A DNA stretch of 64,000 nt from CAYRFE01 sp964423645 [NCBI: uncultured bacterium] (GTDB lineage: Bacteria; Macinerneyibacteriota; Macinerneyibacteria; Macinerneyibacteriales). The notes beneath the pieces are model-generated. The model was not told the DNA's origin, did not search any database, and saw only the letters and a list, made by a program, of their open reading frames with translations. The stretch spans positions 1 to 64,000 of the forward strand of contig CAYRFE010000003.1 of the NCBI GenBank assembly GCA_964423645.1, in the 5' to 3' direction. Both the position numbers and the translations under genes were made by a program. Shown in pieces: positions 43,101-52,155 of the stretch (positions are counted from its first letter, which is position 1; each line of letters starts with the position of its first letter).

Positions 43101-46100
43101 ACATACATTTGACTGACAGAAAATGCATTGTACGCGGTCGGAGAAAATGATGCGCCGCTTCTATCGCAATGCAATAGACCTGTAGCGGCGTCGGTCAATG
43201 AAACACCTGTGCTCGTTACCGTTAGATACCGCCTGCCCAGACGACAATTCAACGCATCAGAAGCAGATAAAATACGCTGAATATCCTCTAATGAGTATGA
43301 CAGAGTTCCTGTGAGTAATCGTGCGCCGTCATCAAGTGTATTTTTGTATTGCACCATTTCTTCTAATGAATTTTGAGATACCGCATAAAGATAATTCCCT
43401 ATATTAACCGTATCAAATTGTGATGATAACACAGGTTTATAGAGAATATAGTTAAAGTATGCATCACAATTTTCAAGTTCGATCAGCAAGCGAAACGCAT
43501 CGTTATACAGGTGAGCCTCCGCGATTCTTTCCACCATTGAGTATAGATCTTCACGGTGGTAATACCAAAAATACAAACCGTTTTCGAAACGAAACGGATT
43601 GGTCATACGCAATTTGGTCATCACGGCATCAAGATACTGCACTGATTCAGTAAAACGTTTCTGCTCCAAATTGATCAGCGCAAGATCGTAGAGCGGAAAG
43701 ACACCGACAGTATCATGCACTGAAAGTGCGACCAATTCCTGAATGATATTTTTTCCGTAAAACATATAATCAAAAAGCAACCGAATCCGCTGCACCGGTT
43801 CCGAAGGTTTCATCGATTGTTCAAGTTCAGCAATAAATCCGTATGCAGCGGCAATTAATTGCGCCTGAAAAAGCATCGCATCCGTGGCTTCCTGAAGTGT
43901 TACATATCGTCTTTCGATTGTGCAATACTTATATACACTATACACAAAAATCAACTTATATGCCGATTGTAGCGCAGAATCCCTTACAGCAATAACATCA
44001 AGTTTGATCTTTTCTAATTTCAACATATCGGCATGATTCACGTCATCCTTAAGATATAGTACGGAAAGTTCATTGATAATTGAGCCCTTTAAGAATTTCT
44101 CTTTGTCCGATATTGACAATGATTCCCGTAAATACGCATCCATTTCCGACTCTGCGGCTATCCGGTGATACATATCAGCTAAATTATTGGCAATGATCGA
44201 TGCAGCATACGGTTGAATGTTGCGCTTCTTCTTTTCATCATAATACCGCAACGCATTCCTGAAATCTCCCTTGATCTGATATGCCCGTGCAAGAATTGTA
44301 TAAAAAAGATCCCGTTCCATTTCACCGGTAAGTCCTTTATACGCAGTTGAGGATTCGGCTGATAAGGCGACATCGACAGATACAGAAAGTAATCCGCCGC
44401 TTTTTTTTGCAATATCTGCTTTTACTGTTTCGAGTCCTTTTATTGCCGCTTCGATCGCACGATCTTCGTCATTTCCTAACAATGCATTATAGGCAATATT
44501 TCGATATAACAACGTAATATTATCATTGAGCGCATGCGCTTCAACGAGTCGAAGTGCGCGATTAAACATATCTGCCGCTTTTAAATATTCCTGACGTTGA
44601 TGATATAACAACCCCATATGCTTATATACAAATACCATGCCGGGTTTGTTCGTATTGGTCTCATAGTAGGTGAGAATGACCGTGTCTAACTCCAATGCCT
44701 TGGAATAATCATCTGTTTGATAGTAAATATCAGATAATTTGAGGTAATACCCGATTTTTTCACGATCATTTCCGTACGCAGGGATTCGTTTCTCCATTTC
44801 GGAATAATGGTGAAGCGCTAAGCTATTCAATTTGAGTTGGTAGTATACATTGCCCAAATTTTTATAAAAATAACCTTTTACTCGTTCGTCCTCTGATAAT
44901 GCAAGTCCGGTTTTATAATGCTCAAGAGCCGCTTCTAAATAATTACCCATTTTCAATCGTTCAAATTGTTCTTCGACCCACCCTATCGTAAGATAAAAAA
45001 AAGGTTCATCAGGTTGTTTTTCTCGTGCATTCATCAGCAATGCATAGGCTTCTTCATAGGCGGCTTTCTCATGGTCATATTTTCCGGATTGGGCAAAATG
45101 TGTCCCGACATAGGTCAACGCATAGGCATAATAATAGGTGGATAAAGGGTCCCCGTTCGATTTTTGATATGCGTCACGGTACTGACCTGCGGTGGCCAGA
45201 ATATTCCCTAATGCGAAATTGATATCGATCAGACCACGGTTCGCGGTTCGATGTAAAGGAGAGAATTGTAATACCGCCGCATACCATTTTTTTGCTTGCA
45301 ACATATCATTCGCCATAAAATATTTCTCTGCGGCACGCGTACCATACACTTCAATATGATTTAAAAAATCATCATACCGAAGTCCCAAATATTCATTTTC
45401 AATTCTATTTTTTGCCGCATCAAAAATTTTCTCATACTTTTGTTGACGAATGAATAACGCAATAAGCTCTAATGTGATATCATCTTTGAGATCTTCGTCT
45501 CCGAATCTATCGTACACATCATACAACTCTTTTTCCGCGGTCTCATAATCACTCAATTGAATATAATTGTGCGCAATTTCTATGGCTGCTTTTGTATAAA
45601 TTATCGCCGAATCAGGATATTGCAATTTCAGGCGTTCCAAATAATTGATCGAAGCGATACCCGATGTGTCGGTACGAGATAGATTGATCAGTGCATCCAC
45701 TGCACGATCGATCCATTCATCCTTCATCAAAGTATTGGCAATAAGCGCAACAAATGCATCTCGTGCCGTATCAAATTGCCAAGTTTTCGCTAAACTCATA
45801 CCATACCAATAATACAGCTTATTGTATGTTCTTCTTGGTAAATGAGTGAGTTTTTTTTGTTTTGTATAAAACTGGATGTAATGCGGATATCGTGCATCTT
45901 CATACAGACGTTCCAGATACAATTCCACATAATAGTCATTGAATTCTTTATTGGGAGAAATGATATCTTTTTGAATCGAATCGGCAAAATAATAAATTCT
46001 CGAATTTTTCGGATATGATGCACGTATCGTCGCTATCTCACGCGTAAGCAATTCGTCGAGATGCTCTTTTTTTAAAAAAGACAAATAATCACGATAAAGA

Positions 46101-47101
46101 TCTTCGGCTCGAGATTCATTTTTAAACTTTTCAAGTGCATAGGTATACGCGATTATTTTTTTATCGATCGTTTCAGCTTTCTCAATATAGGAAGCAAAAT
46201 GAAAAATCGTCGAGAACTCGGGAACTAAGGAACTTTTTTCCTGATATTTCACAATTGTGCGATCAATATAATATAAATATCGTGCATCGAGTGCAAACTG
46301 TTTTATCTCATTGACAGGAAAAAGATACAATTCACGATTATTATCAAGTCGTGTAATAAAACGCGAATCAGTCTCATTGAGAACCCCGTCGCCATTGGTA
46401 TCGAAAGGTATCGCGATATAATAGATCGAAGAGTCGGACATATCAACGGTCATATGAAATTTCAGTGACGGCGAATCGGTCACCAAGACACTGCGATCCG
46501 TCAAAATATCATAACGAAAAAGAGAATTCCCGAGTATATAGACAAAACTATGGGCATCTATAAATACGGGATTGGTGCAATCAAGTAAGTTGATGTTCTT
46601 CTTTTCGCCGGTTTCGAGTGAATATAATATCGGTCGGTACTCGTTACCCTTTCTTTGAATATACACCAAATGTTTCCTGTCAGGCGACACCGACGGCATG
46701 CTGCAGGCATTTCCCTTATCGGAAAGGATCACCGTGCCTTTGGGTGTCATGATCACAACATCCCCGCGAACATCATACTCACGTGATATCAAAACCGTAC
46801 GGTTGTCGTCAATACCTGCAGGTTCCTGCTCGTCAAAGGGGGTTGTTGCAATTTGCCGAACCGTTCTGTCGAATTTACTTATCGCAAATACGTCGTTATT
46901 ATTTTTTTCTTGAGAGACGAACATCACGTACCCAAGAGATGCGTCTGTTGACACCGATACGATCGGTTCAAGTCGTATCACTAGATTTCCTTTTGAACCC
47001 ATATCCATTATTTGATTTTTTTTAAACAAATTACGTGTCGCCACGCATGAGAATAAAATAGTCGCCGCAATGATAGTACACGCACAGCGTATATATGTCA
47101 T
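40118..47101 (-). CDS. Giant propeller-TPR-CHAT peptidase lipoprotein
   Basis: A 2327-residue lipoprotein with lipobox LFSC (Cys19), placing it in the periplasm or at the outer membrane. Residues about 30-300 look like a PD40/TolB-type beta-propeller (MPSVSPDRKHLVYIQRKGN). A very long TPR superhelix fills most of 370-2000, including GFFYKNLGNVYYQLKLNSLALHHY-type units. The C-terminal CHAT domain has the caspase-like dyad: His in IHLACHGVF (about 2196) and Cys in VVLSACETAVGSLGKGDEV (about 2241). Both residues are intact, so it may be an active protease. Start by GAAGG and the lipobox. It lies 13 bp after the YdbL-like gene. Confidence 0.88.
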   Translation of the reverse strand: MTYIRCACTIIAATILFSCVATRNLFKKNQIMDMGSKGNLVIRLEPIVSVSTDASLGYVMFVSQEKNNNDVFAISKFDRTVRQIATTPFDEQEPAGIDDNRTVLISREYDVRGDVVIMTPKGTVILSDKGNACSMPSVSPDRKHLVYIQRKGNEYRPILYSLETGEKKNINLLDCTNPVFIDAHSFVYILGNSLFRYDILTDRSVLVTDSPSLKFHMTVDMSDSSIYYIAIPFDTNGDGVLNETDSRFITRLDNNRELYLFPVNEIKQFALDARYLYYIDRTIVKYQEKSSLVPEFSTIFHFASYIEKAETIDKKIIAYTYALEKFKNESRAEDLYRDYLSFLKKEHLDELLTREIATIRASYPKNSRIYYFADSIQKDIISPNKEFNDYYVELYLERLYEDARYPHYIQFYTKQKKLTHLPRRTYNKLYYWYGMSLAKTWQFDTARDAFVALIANTLMKDEWIDRAVDALINLSRTDTSGIASINYLERLKLQYPDSAIIYTKAAIEIAHNYIQLSDYETAEKELYDVYDRFGDEDLKDDITLELIALFIRQQKYEKIFDAAKNRIENEYLGLRYDDFLNHIEVYGTRAAEKYFMANDMLQAKKWYAAVLQFSPLHRTANRGLIDINFALGNILATAGQYRDAYQKSNGDPLSTYYYAYALTYVGTHFAQSGKYDHEKAAYEEAYALLMNAREKQPDEPFFYLTIGWVEEQFERLKMGNYLEAALEHYKTGLALSEDERVKGYFYKNLGNVYYQLKLNSLALHHYSEMEKRIPAYGNDREKIGYYLKLSDIYYQTDDYSKALELDTVILTYYETNTNKPGMVFVYKHMGLLYHQRQEYLKAADMFNRALRLVEAHALNDNITLLYRNIAYNALLGNDEDRAIEAAIKGLETVKADIAKKSGGLLSVSVDVALSAESSTAYKGLTGEMERDLFYTILARAYQIKGDFRNALRYYDEKKKRNIQPYAASIIANNLADMYHRIAAESEMDAYLRESLSISDKEKFLKGSIINELSVLYLKDDVNHADMLKLEKIKLDVIAVRDSALQSAYKLIFVYSVYKYCTIERRYVTLQEATDAMLFQAQLIAAAYGFIAELEQSMKPSEPVQRIRLLFDYMFYGKNIIQELVALSVHDTVGVFPLYDLALINLEQKRFTESVQYLDAVMTKLRMTNPFRFENGLYFWYYHREDLYSMVERIAEAHLYNDAFRLLIELENCDAYFNYILYKPVLSSQFDTVNIGNYLYAVSQNSLEEMVQYKNTLDDGARLLTGTLSYSLEDIQRILSASDALNCRLGRRYLTVTSTGVSLTDAATGLLHCDRSGASFSPTAYNAFSVSQMYVMYKKRMLHESSEVVASSDLLSKKGGSYSVNEPLIMQPVYPDSKLGSLTIRDLTAHGLTVDALELRADDIVALKPIVDILLYNGVAQVRTRDMTIGYRPMTDEEIAQYVSKTLVETDRKAIAYYQLGYYGRAFQELQKVVRFARLKNDPEYLSQRLLTLINIGSNLLNDPDLVKNYLEEYLKIKGDGTETAYYDRLAALYERNGYYKKAIELYEQGKVTKNDFKLAVLFEKYGDMKKALQLLAPLTTADAKLERSKIKFRFMNDFSGAQTELDSITDTRYDSAKQLYRAFIATNMGEFTTALTIFDTFEKGLDPKNALSINARIGRAQIYYEKSNYFKALKIASDVIKDIPEKSMFEERIVINNLRALCYIESGRLDAAAELLDIAEKDALEKNIVSQIPIVAINKAIIMRKRQEFDKALDELKKMEDYFKTRENVLVLAGIYRNIGITYYEKGDMNNARIYFTKISSMTGEETKKDLQVALYYNGLIDKNVAQLRQSLQLAEQFNNEKMLLKIHTALGVLLKDTAHLETAIRYINSIQEKIKIFDLRKSFFKENIAVYEELIQLYAEKNNPEKVFETIETVKLIGFSMTMNDDLAFMIHDVKISARIKEMKEKVEYLQYQAQNNADWQGEYTKAKTDYENYKVNLFIEHGDSLEYKPFDTPSAEQIRAMIGESIGISYYRLRDTLYAVYCTRMTMTVKTIALTHVDIDTAVTSFRDAIIEEKDEAVIRERGAKLYSLLLDHDTIKKFMHVIISPSDVLNYIPFGALYDGTAYLYDASRVTYVPGFNVLMHPNGVQKNAVFAIGNPDVNNESLELYFAQKEANEIAFMYGTQSAVLIGKEATESEVKRNINEKTYDTIHLACHGVFNQENPAFSFLYLREDEKNNGRLDIEEILGLKIHANLVVLSACETAVGSLGKGDEVMALDRAFLNAGSNAVISALWRISDVATAMLFKKYYRYRLSGVAPDEALHKASLDLRHYFPHPMYWAALKYTGR

Positions 47102-47114
47102 ACCGTTGCCTTCT

Positions 47115-47774
47115 TCACTTTTTCTGCACCCAAGTCCCGTCAGCTTCCTGAATCCACCATCCGATTTTCGCATCATTTCGGAATTTTTTTGCAAAGATCT
47201 CTTGTACCTTCGCGACATCAGAACTACTTAATCCCTCGGTGACTTCGATAATCCGTTCAAAAATAATCCCTCTGTCACGTGATTCCTCACTTATCAAACG
47301 TTCGACATACGCACGCATTGACGCATCACTTTTGATGCTTTCAGCGTCACGTACGATAATGAAACCGTTGGAGGCCTCGCCAATGACACCTTTATCCATG
47401 AATCGTTCATAATCGTCACGATTATAATTTCTGTTTTGAAATGCAAGAAATGCTCTGCGTTGACTGTCACTGATAAGACGAATATCATCCGGCATGGTTC
47501 GAATCGAGACCATGAGCATTTTATCACTACCGATAAATGAAAAATTTCCCAATACCTGGTTCTCAAGACTGGTTTTCTCACCGACGAGCGTAATCTCAAT
47601 GTTCGCTTTTGCTTTAAACAACGAACATCCCGTGATAAGGCTCATGAAGCCGTACATGATGACGAGAAATACACCGCGTGCCAAAAAAAATGAAGACACT
47701 CGTCTCGGGACACACATACTGCCACGATCAATGTCAGAAACGGTCGTCTTTATGCGGTTCTGTGATTTTTTCAT
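47115..47774 (-). CDS. YdbL/DUF1318-like lipoprotein
   Basis: A 219-residue protein with a long basic N-terminal region and lipobox LITGC (Cys50). The C-terminal half matches DUF1318: YERFMDKGVIGEASNGFIIV, DRGIIFERIIEVTEGLSSSD and GWWIQEADGTWVQKK. In E. coli YdbL is a periplasmic partner of the AsmA-like YdbH and the lipoprotein YnbE. Here it directly follows the AsmA/YdbH-like gene, supporting the same pairing. GAGGGG precedes the ATG; a GTG two codons earlier overlaps the stop of the upstream gene. Confidence 0.78.
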   Translation of the reverse strand: MKKSQNRIKTTVSDIDRGSMCVPRRVSSFFLARGVFLVIMYGFMSLITGCSLFKAKANIEITLVGEKTSLENQVLGNFSFIGSDKMLMVSIRTMPDDIRLISDSQRRAFLAFQNRNYNRDDYERFMDKGVIGEASNGFIIVRDAESIKSDASMRAYVERLISEESRDRGIIFERIIEVTEGLSSSDVAKVQEIFAKKFRNDAKIGWWIQEADGTWVQKK

Positions 47775-47776
47775 AT

Positions 47777-50371
47777 TCACCCCTCGATATTTAATTCTTT
47801 TAATATTGCTTTCAACGGAATCCGTCGAATCGGATCAACTTCAACATCACCTACAAAAAAGCCAAGAATGATCGAAATAAAATTGGAACGACGAGTTGTA
47901 AATTCCGGTATAATATCAATATACCCGTTTTCAACTCGGACACGAATATTTTTCGGCACGACACCGACCATATTGAGTTTTGATCGAATACCCTGTATCT
48001 CAGGGTTTTTTTTATCCGGGTCAAGCGAAATGAGTAATTTATCCAAGACGTCCTTGTCAATGCGTGTAATATCAAAGTATCCCGAAATATCAGTTTTTGT
48101 GCCGCTGATCTTGCTTGCAAATGCAAATATAGATGTTCCGCTTTTCTTTGCAGCCTTTCGTAAATTAATATCAATGCCGCTGAGAGCGACAGAGTATGTC
48201 ATTGTCTCCAAATCAACCGTCATGTCTCCGCCGATTTGACCATCAAGAAAATGCACCAATAATCCCGAAAGTGCAACATTCTTGTTATACGCGGCGATAC
48301 TTGCACTGATATCGGTCCATTCATACTGATTGAATGCCGCTCGTTTTACAAACAGATTATATTTCGTGGTGAGTTTACCGTTACCTTTTTCCTCAGGTGC
48401 ATACGTATAGGGCATTGCAACCGATACTTCATCAACGGCAATTCCCGGCATACGAACCGATGCACATCGTAATTCAGCAACAAGCGATGTCTTGGGCATG
48501 GTAAAAGTATACCATACATTACCGGAGATTCCTTTTGCGGACATGTGAGTTTTGGGATCACCGTAAATAACATCTGCGAACGTAATATCCCCTTTAACTT
48601 CCGGTTTTTTTGCAGTACCGCGAACTTCCGCACTCAATTCAATACGTCCGCCAACCTCAAATTTCTGAAGAATATTCACAAAACGCTGCATTTCGGCGAT
48701 ATCGATCATTGAATCTTGAATATCAAGATTGATACGCTCATTACCCCATTTTTCCACATATCCGTTGAGAAATACCGTGCTCTTTTCGCCGACATTCAAA
48801 CGTATTTCATCACAGTACACAAATTCCCTGTTGAGATCAATGATTGCCGTACCCGTTAATTCACACAAGGGGATTTTAACCGCAAGTGTATCTTTTCGGT
48901 AATCAATGTCGTGCATACGAAACGCGGTCGTTGCAGTTACGCTTTTCGGATTTTCCCCTTTCACATGTAAATCGGCGGTGATACGTGAAGTGAGTGGAAT
49001 ATTAAAATATTTCAGGTACGTAAAATCACGAAGTGTTAATGTATAATCAATATTATTCATAAAATCCGATGCGCCGGTGAGAGATAACGTACCGCCATAC
49101 ATCGAAAGCGCACACTCATTGAGCACGATTCGACGAATATTTGAATAATCGGTCAATGCAACACGAAGATCAAGTTTAAAATCATGTACTGTCTGTGCCA
49201 ATGCCGTCTCTTTGATCGTTTTCACATGTGCACGAATCTCAGTGAGCAGATCCCGGTTATGTCCGTCTATACCGATCGCAACCGATATACCCTGCGTCTG
49301 TATGGTTCCGAATGTAAATGCGCCGTCGGTAAGTGTAATATCTCCTCGATACTCAGAGGGACTGCCTTTACCCGAAAACAATATATGTCCCGTACCGCTG
49401 GCAGGCAACGAAGGAAGAAAATTCGATTTCACGACACGAAGCAACTCCTCGATATTGATATCAATAAAACAAGTGCGTACTGCGAGTGCCATTTTTTTCA
49501 TGTCTGAAAATTTATTCACGGTCGCACTCATTTCGATGGTTCGTTGTTTGTTCATTTCTGCGGTCAACGAAATCAAATCAATAAATTCGTCCTGTATATT
49601 ACCATTGACTTCATAGGCGATTTTAAATGACTGTACTTGTTTCAACGCATCGGTGAAACCGATCATGAGTGAGTGCTGAAATGACGTATCCGTATGATAT
49701 GCAAGCGAGGTCATGAACTCAACCGGTATCGGCGACCTCCCGGGTAATTCCATAACTCCGGACGGTGCGGATAGTGTGCATGAGAAATCATTCCCATGAA
49801 GATCAGCTTTTGTGACACGCGCTGAAAGATCAATGGATATTTTTTCAACCGCGAAACGCCCTTGTGAGGTCAATACCTCACATCGCTGTATATTATTGAT
49901 CTGTGCCTTCGAAACACTGATGATAACGGGTAATTTGAACGGTTTTTTCTCCGCTTCGGCAGTCGATCTCTTATGTGTGTCGGATGTATCATCCGGTACC
50001 ACAGGTTTTTTCGGTACATATGTTGCATCAAATACTATTTTAGGGGAATCGACTATAAAAGATCGAATTGATACTGTCCTTACGAATAACGCACACGGAT
50101 TGATTGTTACGGTGACTCTCGGGATACGTGCATCAATAGCATCTTTGGCATAAACAATGTCCGACACCGACAAATAGAACGGTACCACGCCACGGATTCG
50201 ACCGATAGTGAGACCATCCACTTTTAAATTAACAATGGAAACTGCGGCGGGAGTATTGATAAAAATATTCAACACAGTCAAAAGCGCGATAACGACAATA
50301 CCAATCCACATTGCGGTAAAACCGATACCTCGAGCTATTTTTTTCAAAGATTTTTTTTTCGTATCTGTCAT
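47777..50371 (-). CDS. AsmA/YdbH-like inner-membrane lipid-transport protein
   Basis: An 864-residue protein with one N-terminal transmembrane helix (about 13-37) and a very long, beta-rich periplasmic region of repeating groove strands (VTVTINPCALFVRTVSIRSF, IDIAEMQRFVNILQKFEVGG, VRVENGYIDIIPEF). This is the AsmA/TamB/YdbH-type architecture, which bridges inner and outer membranes to move phospholipid. The C terminus ends DVEVDPIRRIPLKAILKELN. It heads the CHAT operon from a promoter whose -10 box is six bases from the ATG. Confidence 0.82.
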   Translation of the reverse strand: MTDTKKKSLKKIARGIGFTAMWIGIVVIALLTVLNIFINTPAAVSIVNLKVDGLTIGRIRGVVPFYLSVSDIVYAKDAIDARIPRVTVTINPCALFVRTVSIRSFIVDSPKIVFDATYVPKKPVVPDDTSDTHKRSTAEAEKKPFKLPVIISVSKAQINNIQRCEVLTSQGRFAVEKISIDLSARVTKADLHGNDFSCTLSAPSGVMELPGRSPIPVEFMTSLAYHTDTSFQHSLMIGFTDALKQVQSFKIAYEVNGNIQDEFIDLISLTAEMNKQRTIEMSATVNKFSDMKKMALAVRTCFIDINIEELLRVVKSNFLPSLPASGTGHILFSGKGSPSEYRGDITLTDGAFTFGTIQTQGISVAIGIDGHNRDLLTEIRAHVKTIKETALAQTVHDFKLDLRVALTDYSNIRRIVLNECALSMYGGTLSLTGASDFMNNIDYTLTLRDFTYLKYFNIPLTSRITADLHVKGENPKSVTATTAFRMHDIDYRKDTLAVKIPLCELTGTAIIDLNREFVYCDEIRLNVGEKSTVFLNGYVEKWGNERINLDIQDSMIDIAEMQRFVNILQKFEVGGRIELSAEVRGTAKKPEVKGDITFADVIYGDPKTHMSAKGISGNVWYTFTMPKTSLVAELRCASVRMPGIAVDEVSVAMPYTYAPEEKGNGKLTTKYNLFVKRAAFNQYEWTDISASIAAYNKNVALSGLLVHFLDGQIGGDMTVDLETMTYSVALSGIDINLRKAAKKSGTSIFAFASKISGTKTDISGYFDITRIDKDVLDKLLISLDPDKKNPEIQGIRSKLNMVGVVPKNIRVRVENGYIDIIPEFTTRRSNFISIILGFFVGDVEVDPIRRIPLKAILKELNIEG

Positions 50372-50377
50372 GGCGTT

Positions 50378-50406
50378 AGTATACGCTATTCAATCTGCTA
50401 TTTCAA
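50378..50406 (-). promoter_or_regulatory. Promoter of the AsmA-YdbL-CHAT operon, probably leaderless
   Basis: On the minus strand, TTGAAA (50406-50401), a 17-bp spacer and TATACT (50383-50378). The ATG at 50371 follows after AACGCC, so no room exists for a ribosome-binding site. Confidence 0.75.
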
Positions 50407-50612
50407 GAATGAACAGGAAAAAGATTTCTTTTTAATAACGCACGGCAAATACAAGAAAGACCTTCCGAAACCTCTGCATAAAATTTACTCCGAGTGGTAC
50501 GAAAACACTTATATCAAGCATACCGGCAGCCAAGCTTTTTTGAACCTCAATACGTGCGTATAAAACGATATGCTCCGGTTTCTGCATCTACACAACGTCG
50601 CGACAGCTCGTG

Positions 50613-51782
50613 TTAATGTGAGTCTTTCAGTTCTTTTTTTATAGTGTAACGTAATTCTTTTTTACTCGGTTTACGCACAGCAGGGGCTTTTTTCAGCGGT
50701 GTTTTTTGTACTTGTTGTAGAAGTTTATTGTATGCATCCCATCTGTCTTGAGAAAGCACCCCGCGTTTCAACGCTTCCAACACTGCACATCCCTGTTCAG
50801 TTTTATGACTGCAATTGCGATATTTACATGCTCCTGAAAGTGCTTCGATCTCATCTATCACATCACTGAACACATTCTGCAACGTATCTTCGTCAACTGT
50901 CAATTGAATATCACGAATTCCCGGTGTGTCGATGATAAGCCCCCCCTGCTCAAGAATGATCAATTCTTTATGTGTGGTCGTATGCTGTCCTTTGTCTTTG
51001 TATGAGGTGATTTCTGCGACATTCATTTTTTCAAAACCAAGCAAAGTATTGATTAATGTTGATTTCCCGACTCCGGAAGAACCGATCAACACCATTGTTT
51101 TATTCGTTCTCCAGTAGTGTTCCAACGATTCTAAGCCGGAGCCGTCGATTGCACTGATAGAGTATACCGGAACGCCTTGCGCGATCTTTGAGAGTTGCGC
51201 TCGCTTTTCCGTCACGTCATGCTCGTCACAGAGATCGGTTTTACTAAGAATAATCACCGGTTCAACACCGCCGTCAAGTACCATACTCAAGTAACGCTCA
51301 AGTCTGCGAATATTGAACTCCTGATTGAGAGAACTCACAATAAACGCAATATCAATATTCGCACCAACAACTTGTTCCCCTTTTCCGAGTTTAGAATATT
51401 TTTTCTTTGTAGTATTTTTTTCGTCGATATCATGAAACAGTGCATCACTTCGTTCTGAATTACGTGACAATTGCGTTTTCCTCGGCAATATACCGTCGAT
51501 CATTCGTGCGGTTGACTTATCGGCATTGATTAGCACAACCCAATCACCGACAACGGGAAGATCTGCTCGTGATTCGACATCGTGCATAAACACTCGTCGT
51601 AAAACGACATCTTCTTCTCCTCGTTCAGTATACACAATATATCGGCTTTTATATTGTGCAAAAACACGCCCTACTGAAAAAGATTTACTTTTATAGTAAT
51701 CCTTTTTCTTACATCGTTCGGCGATATAAAGGTGAAAACTTTTTTCAAAACTCTCACTCCATCCTATATGTCCCAAATCCAT
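50613..51782 (-). CDS. rsgA: Ribosome small-subunit-dependent GTPase A
   Basis: A 389-residue circularly permuted GTPase that checks late 30S assembly. An OB-fold N-terminal part is followed by LSKTDLCD (G4-type), the P-loop GSSGVGKSTLINTLL, DTPGIRDIQL and the C-terminal zinc site CKYRNCSHKTEQGC. AAGGAG precedes the ATG. The long basic tail (KAPAVRKPSKKELRYTIKKE) is usual for the family. It is a single-gene unit. Confidence 0.95.
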   Translation of the reverse strand: MDLGHIGWSESFEKSFHLYIAERCKKKDYYKSKSFSVGRVFAQYKSRYIVYTERGEEDVVLRRVFMHDVESRADLPVVGDWVVLINADKSTARMIDGILPRKTQLSRNSERSDALFHDIDEKNTTKKKYSKLGKGEQVVGANIDIAFIVSSLNQEFNIRRLERYLSMVLDGGVEPVIILSKTDLCDEHDVTEKRAQLSKIAQGVPVYSISAIDGSGLESLEHYWRTNKTMVLIGSSGVGKSTLINTLLGFEKMNVAEITSYKDKGQHTTTHKELIILEQGGLIIDTPGIRDIQLTVDEDTLQNVFSDVIDEIEALSGACKYRNCSHKTEQGCAVLEALKRGVLSQDRWDAYNKLLQQVQKTPLKKAPAVRKPSKKELRYTIKKELKDSH

Positions 51783-52119
51783 TGTTTAAGATCTCCTTCT
51801 GTTAATTGGTGCGTAATCGATATGTTTCATCACAATGATCAATGCCCACAACGTGCAACTCGCATAACCGCCTGTTCGTGGCATACAATACATCAGTGAA
51901 AGATTATTGATATTTACGTTATTCACAACAACGCGTCTTCGCTGCATCATGCATAGAATATTGCAGTGCATATATCATACAACATCCCCCGGTAAAACAC
52001 ATAACACATGCACTTTCATACCGGGATGATACTCCAAAAGAACAAAAAGTCAAACAGTTATACACGCACCGCATCACGAAAAAATCCGAGGTTTTTCTTA
52101 CTATGCCCCGTATTCAATC
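51783..52119. other. Intergenic gap between rsgA and the peptidase gene
   Basis: No supported gene, RNA or terminator. It holds the divergent promoter region of rsgA (not resolved by eye) and, at its right end, the promoter of the next gene. Confidence 0.4.
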
Positions 52120-52147
52120 TTGATTTTATTAATTTCATCGTTATACT
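52120..52147 (+). promoter_or_regulatory. Promoter of the peptidase/barrel gene, probably leaderless
   Basis: TTGATT (52120-52125), a 16-bp spacer and TATACT (52142-52147). The ATG at 52156 starts eight bases after the -10 box. Confidence 0.65.
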
Positions 52148-52155
52148 ATCGAGGT

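Noticed and set aside
40118-47101. Several shadow frames of 60-85 codons within the CHAT gene
   Set aside because: They are in the opposite strand or other phases of a continuous coding sequence with clear TPR repeats and have no start signals.
47101-47218. Longer N terminus for the CHAT protein
   Set aside because: It would overlap the YdbL-like gene by about 100 bases and would bury the lipoprotein signal; the ATG at 47101 has both a ribosome-binding site and a lipobox.
50372-50612. A tRNA or small RNA in the gap between rsgA and the AsmA-like gene
   Set aside because: No cloverleaf, T-loop or terminator pattern could be found by eye; only the divergent promoter region is seen.
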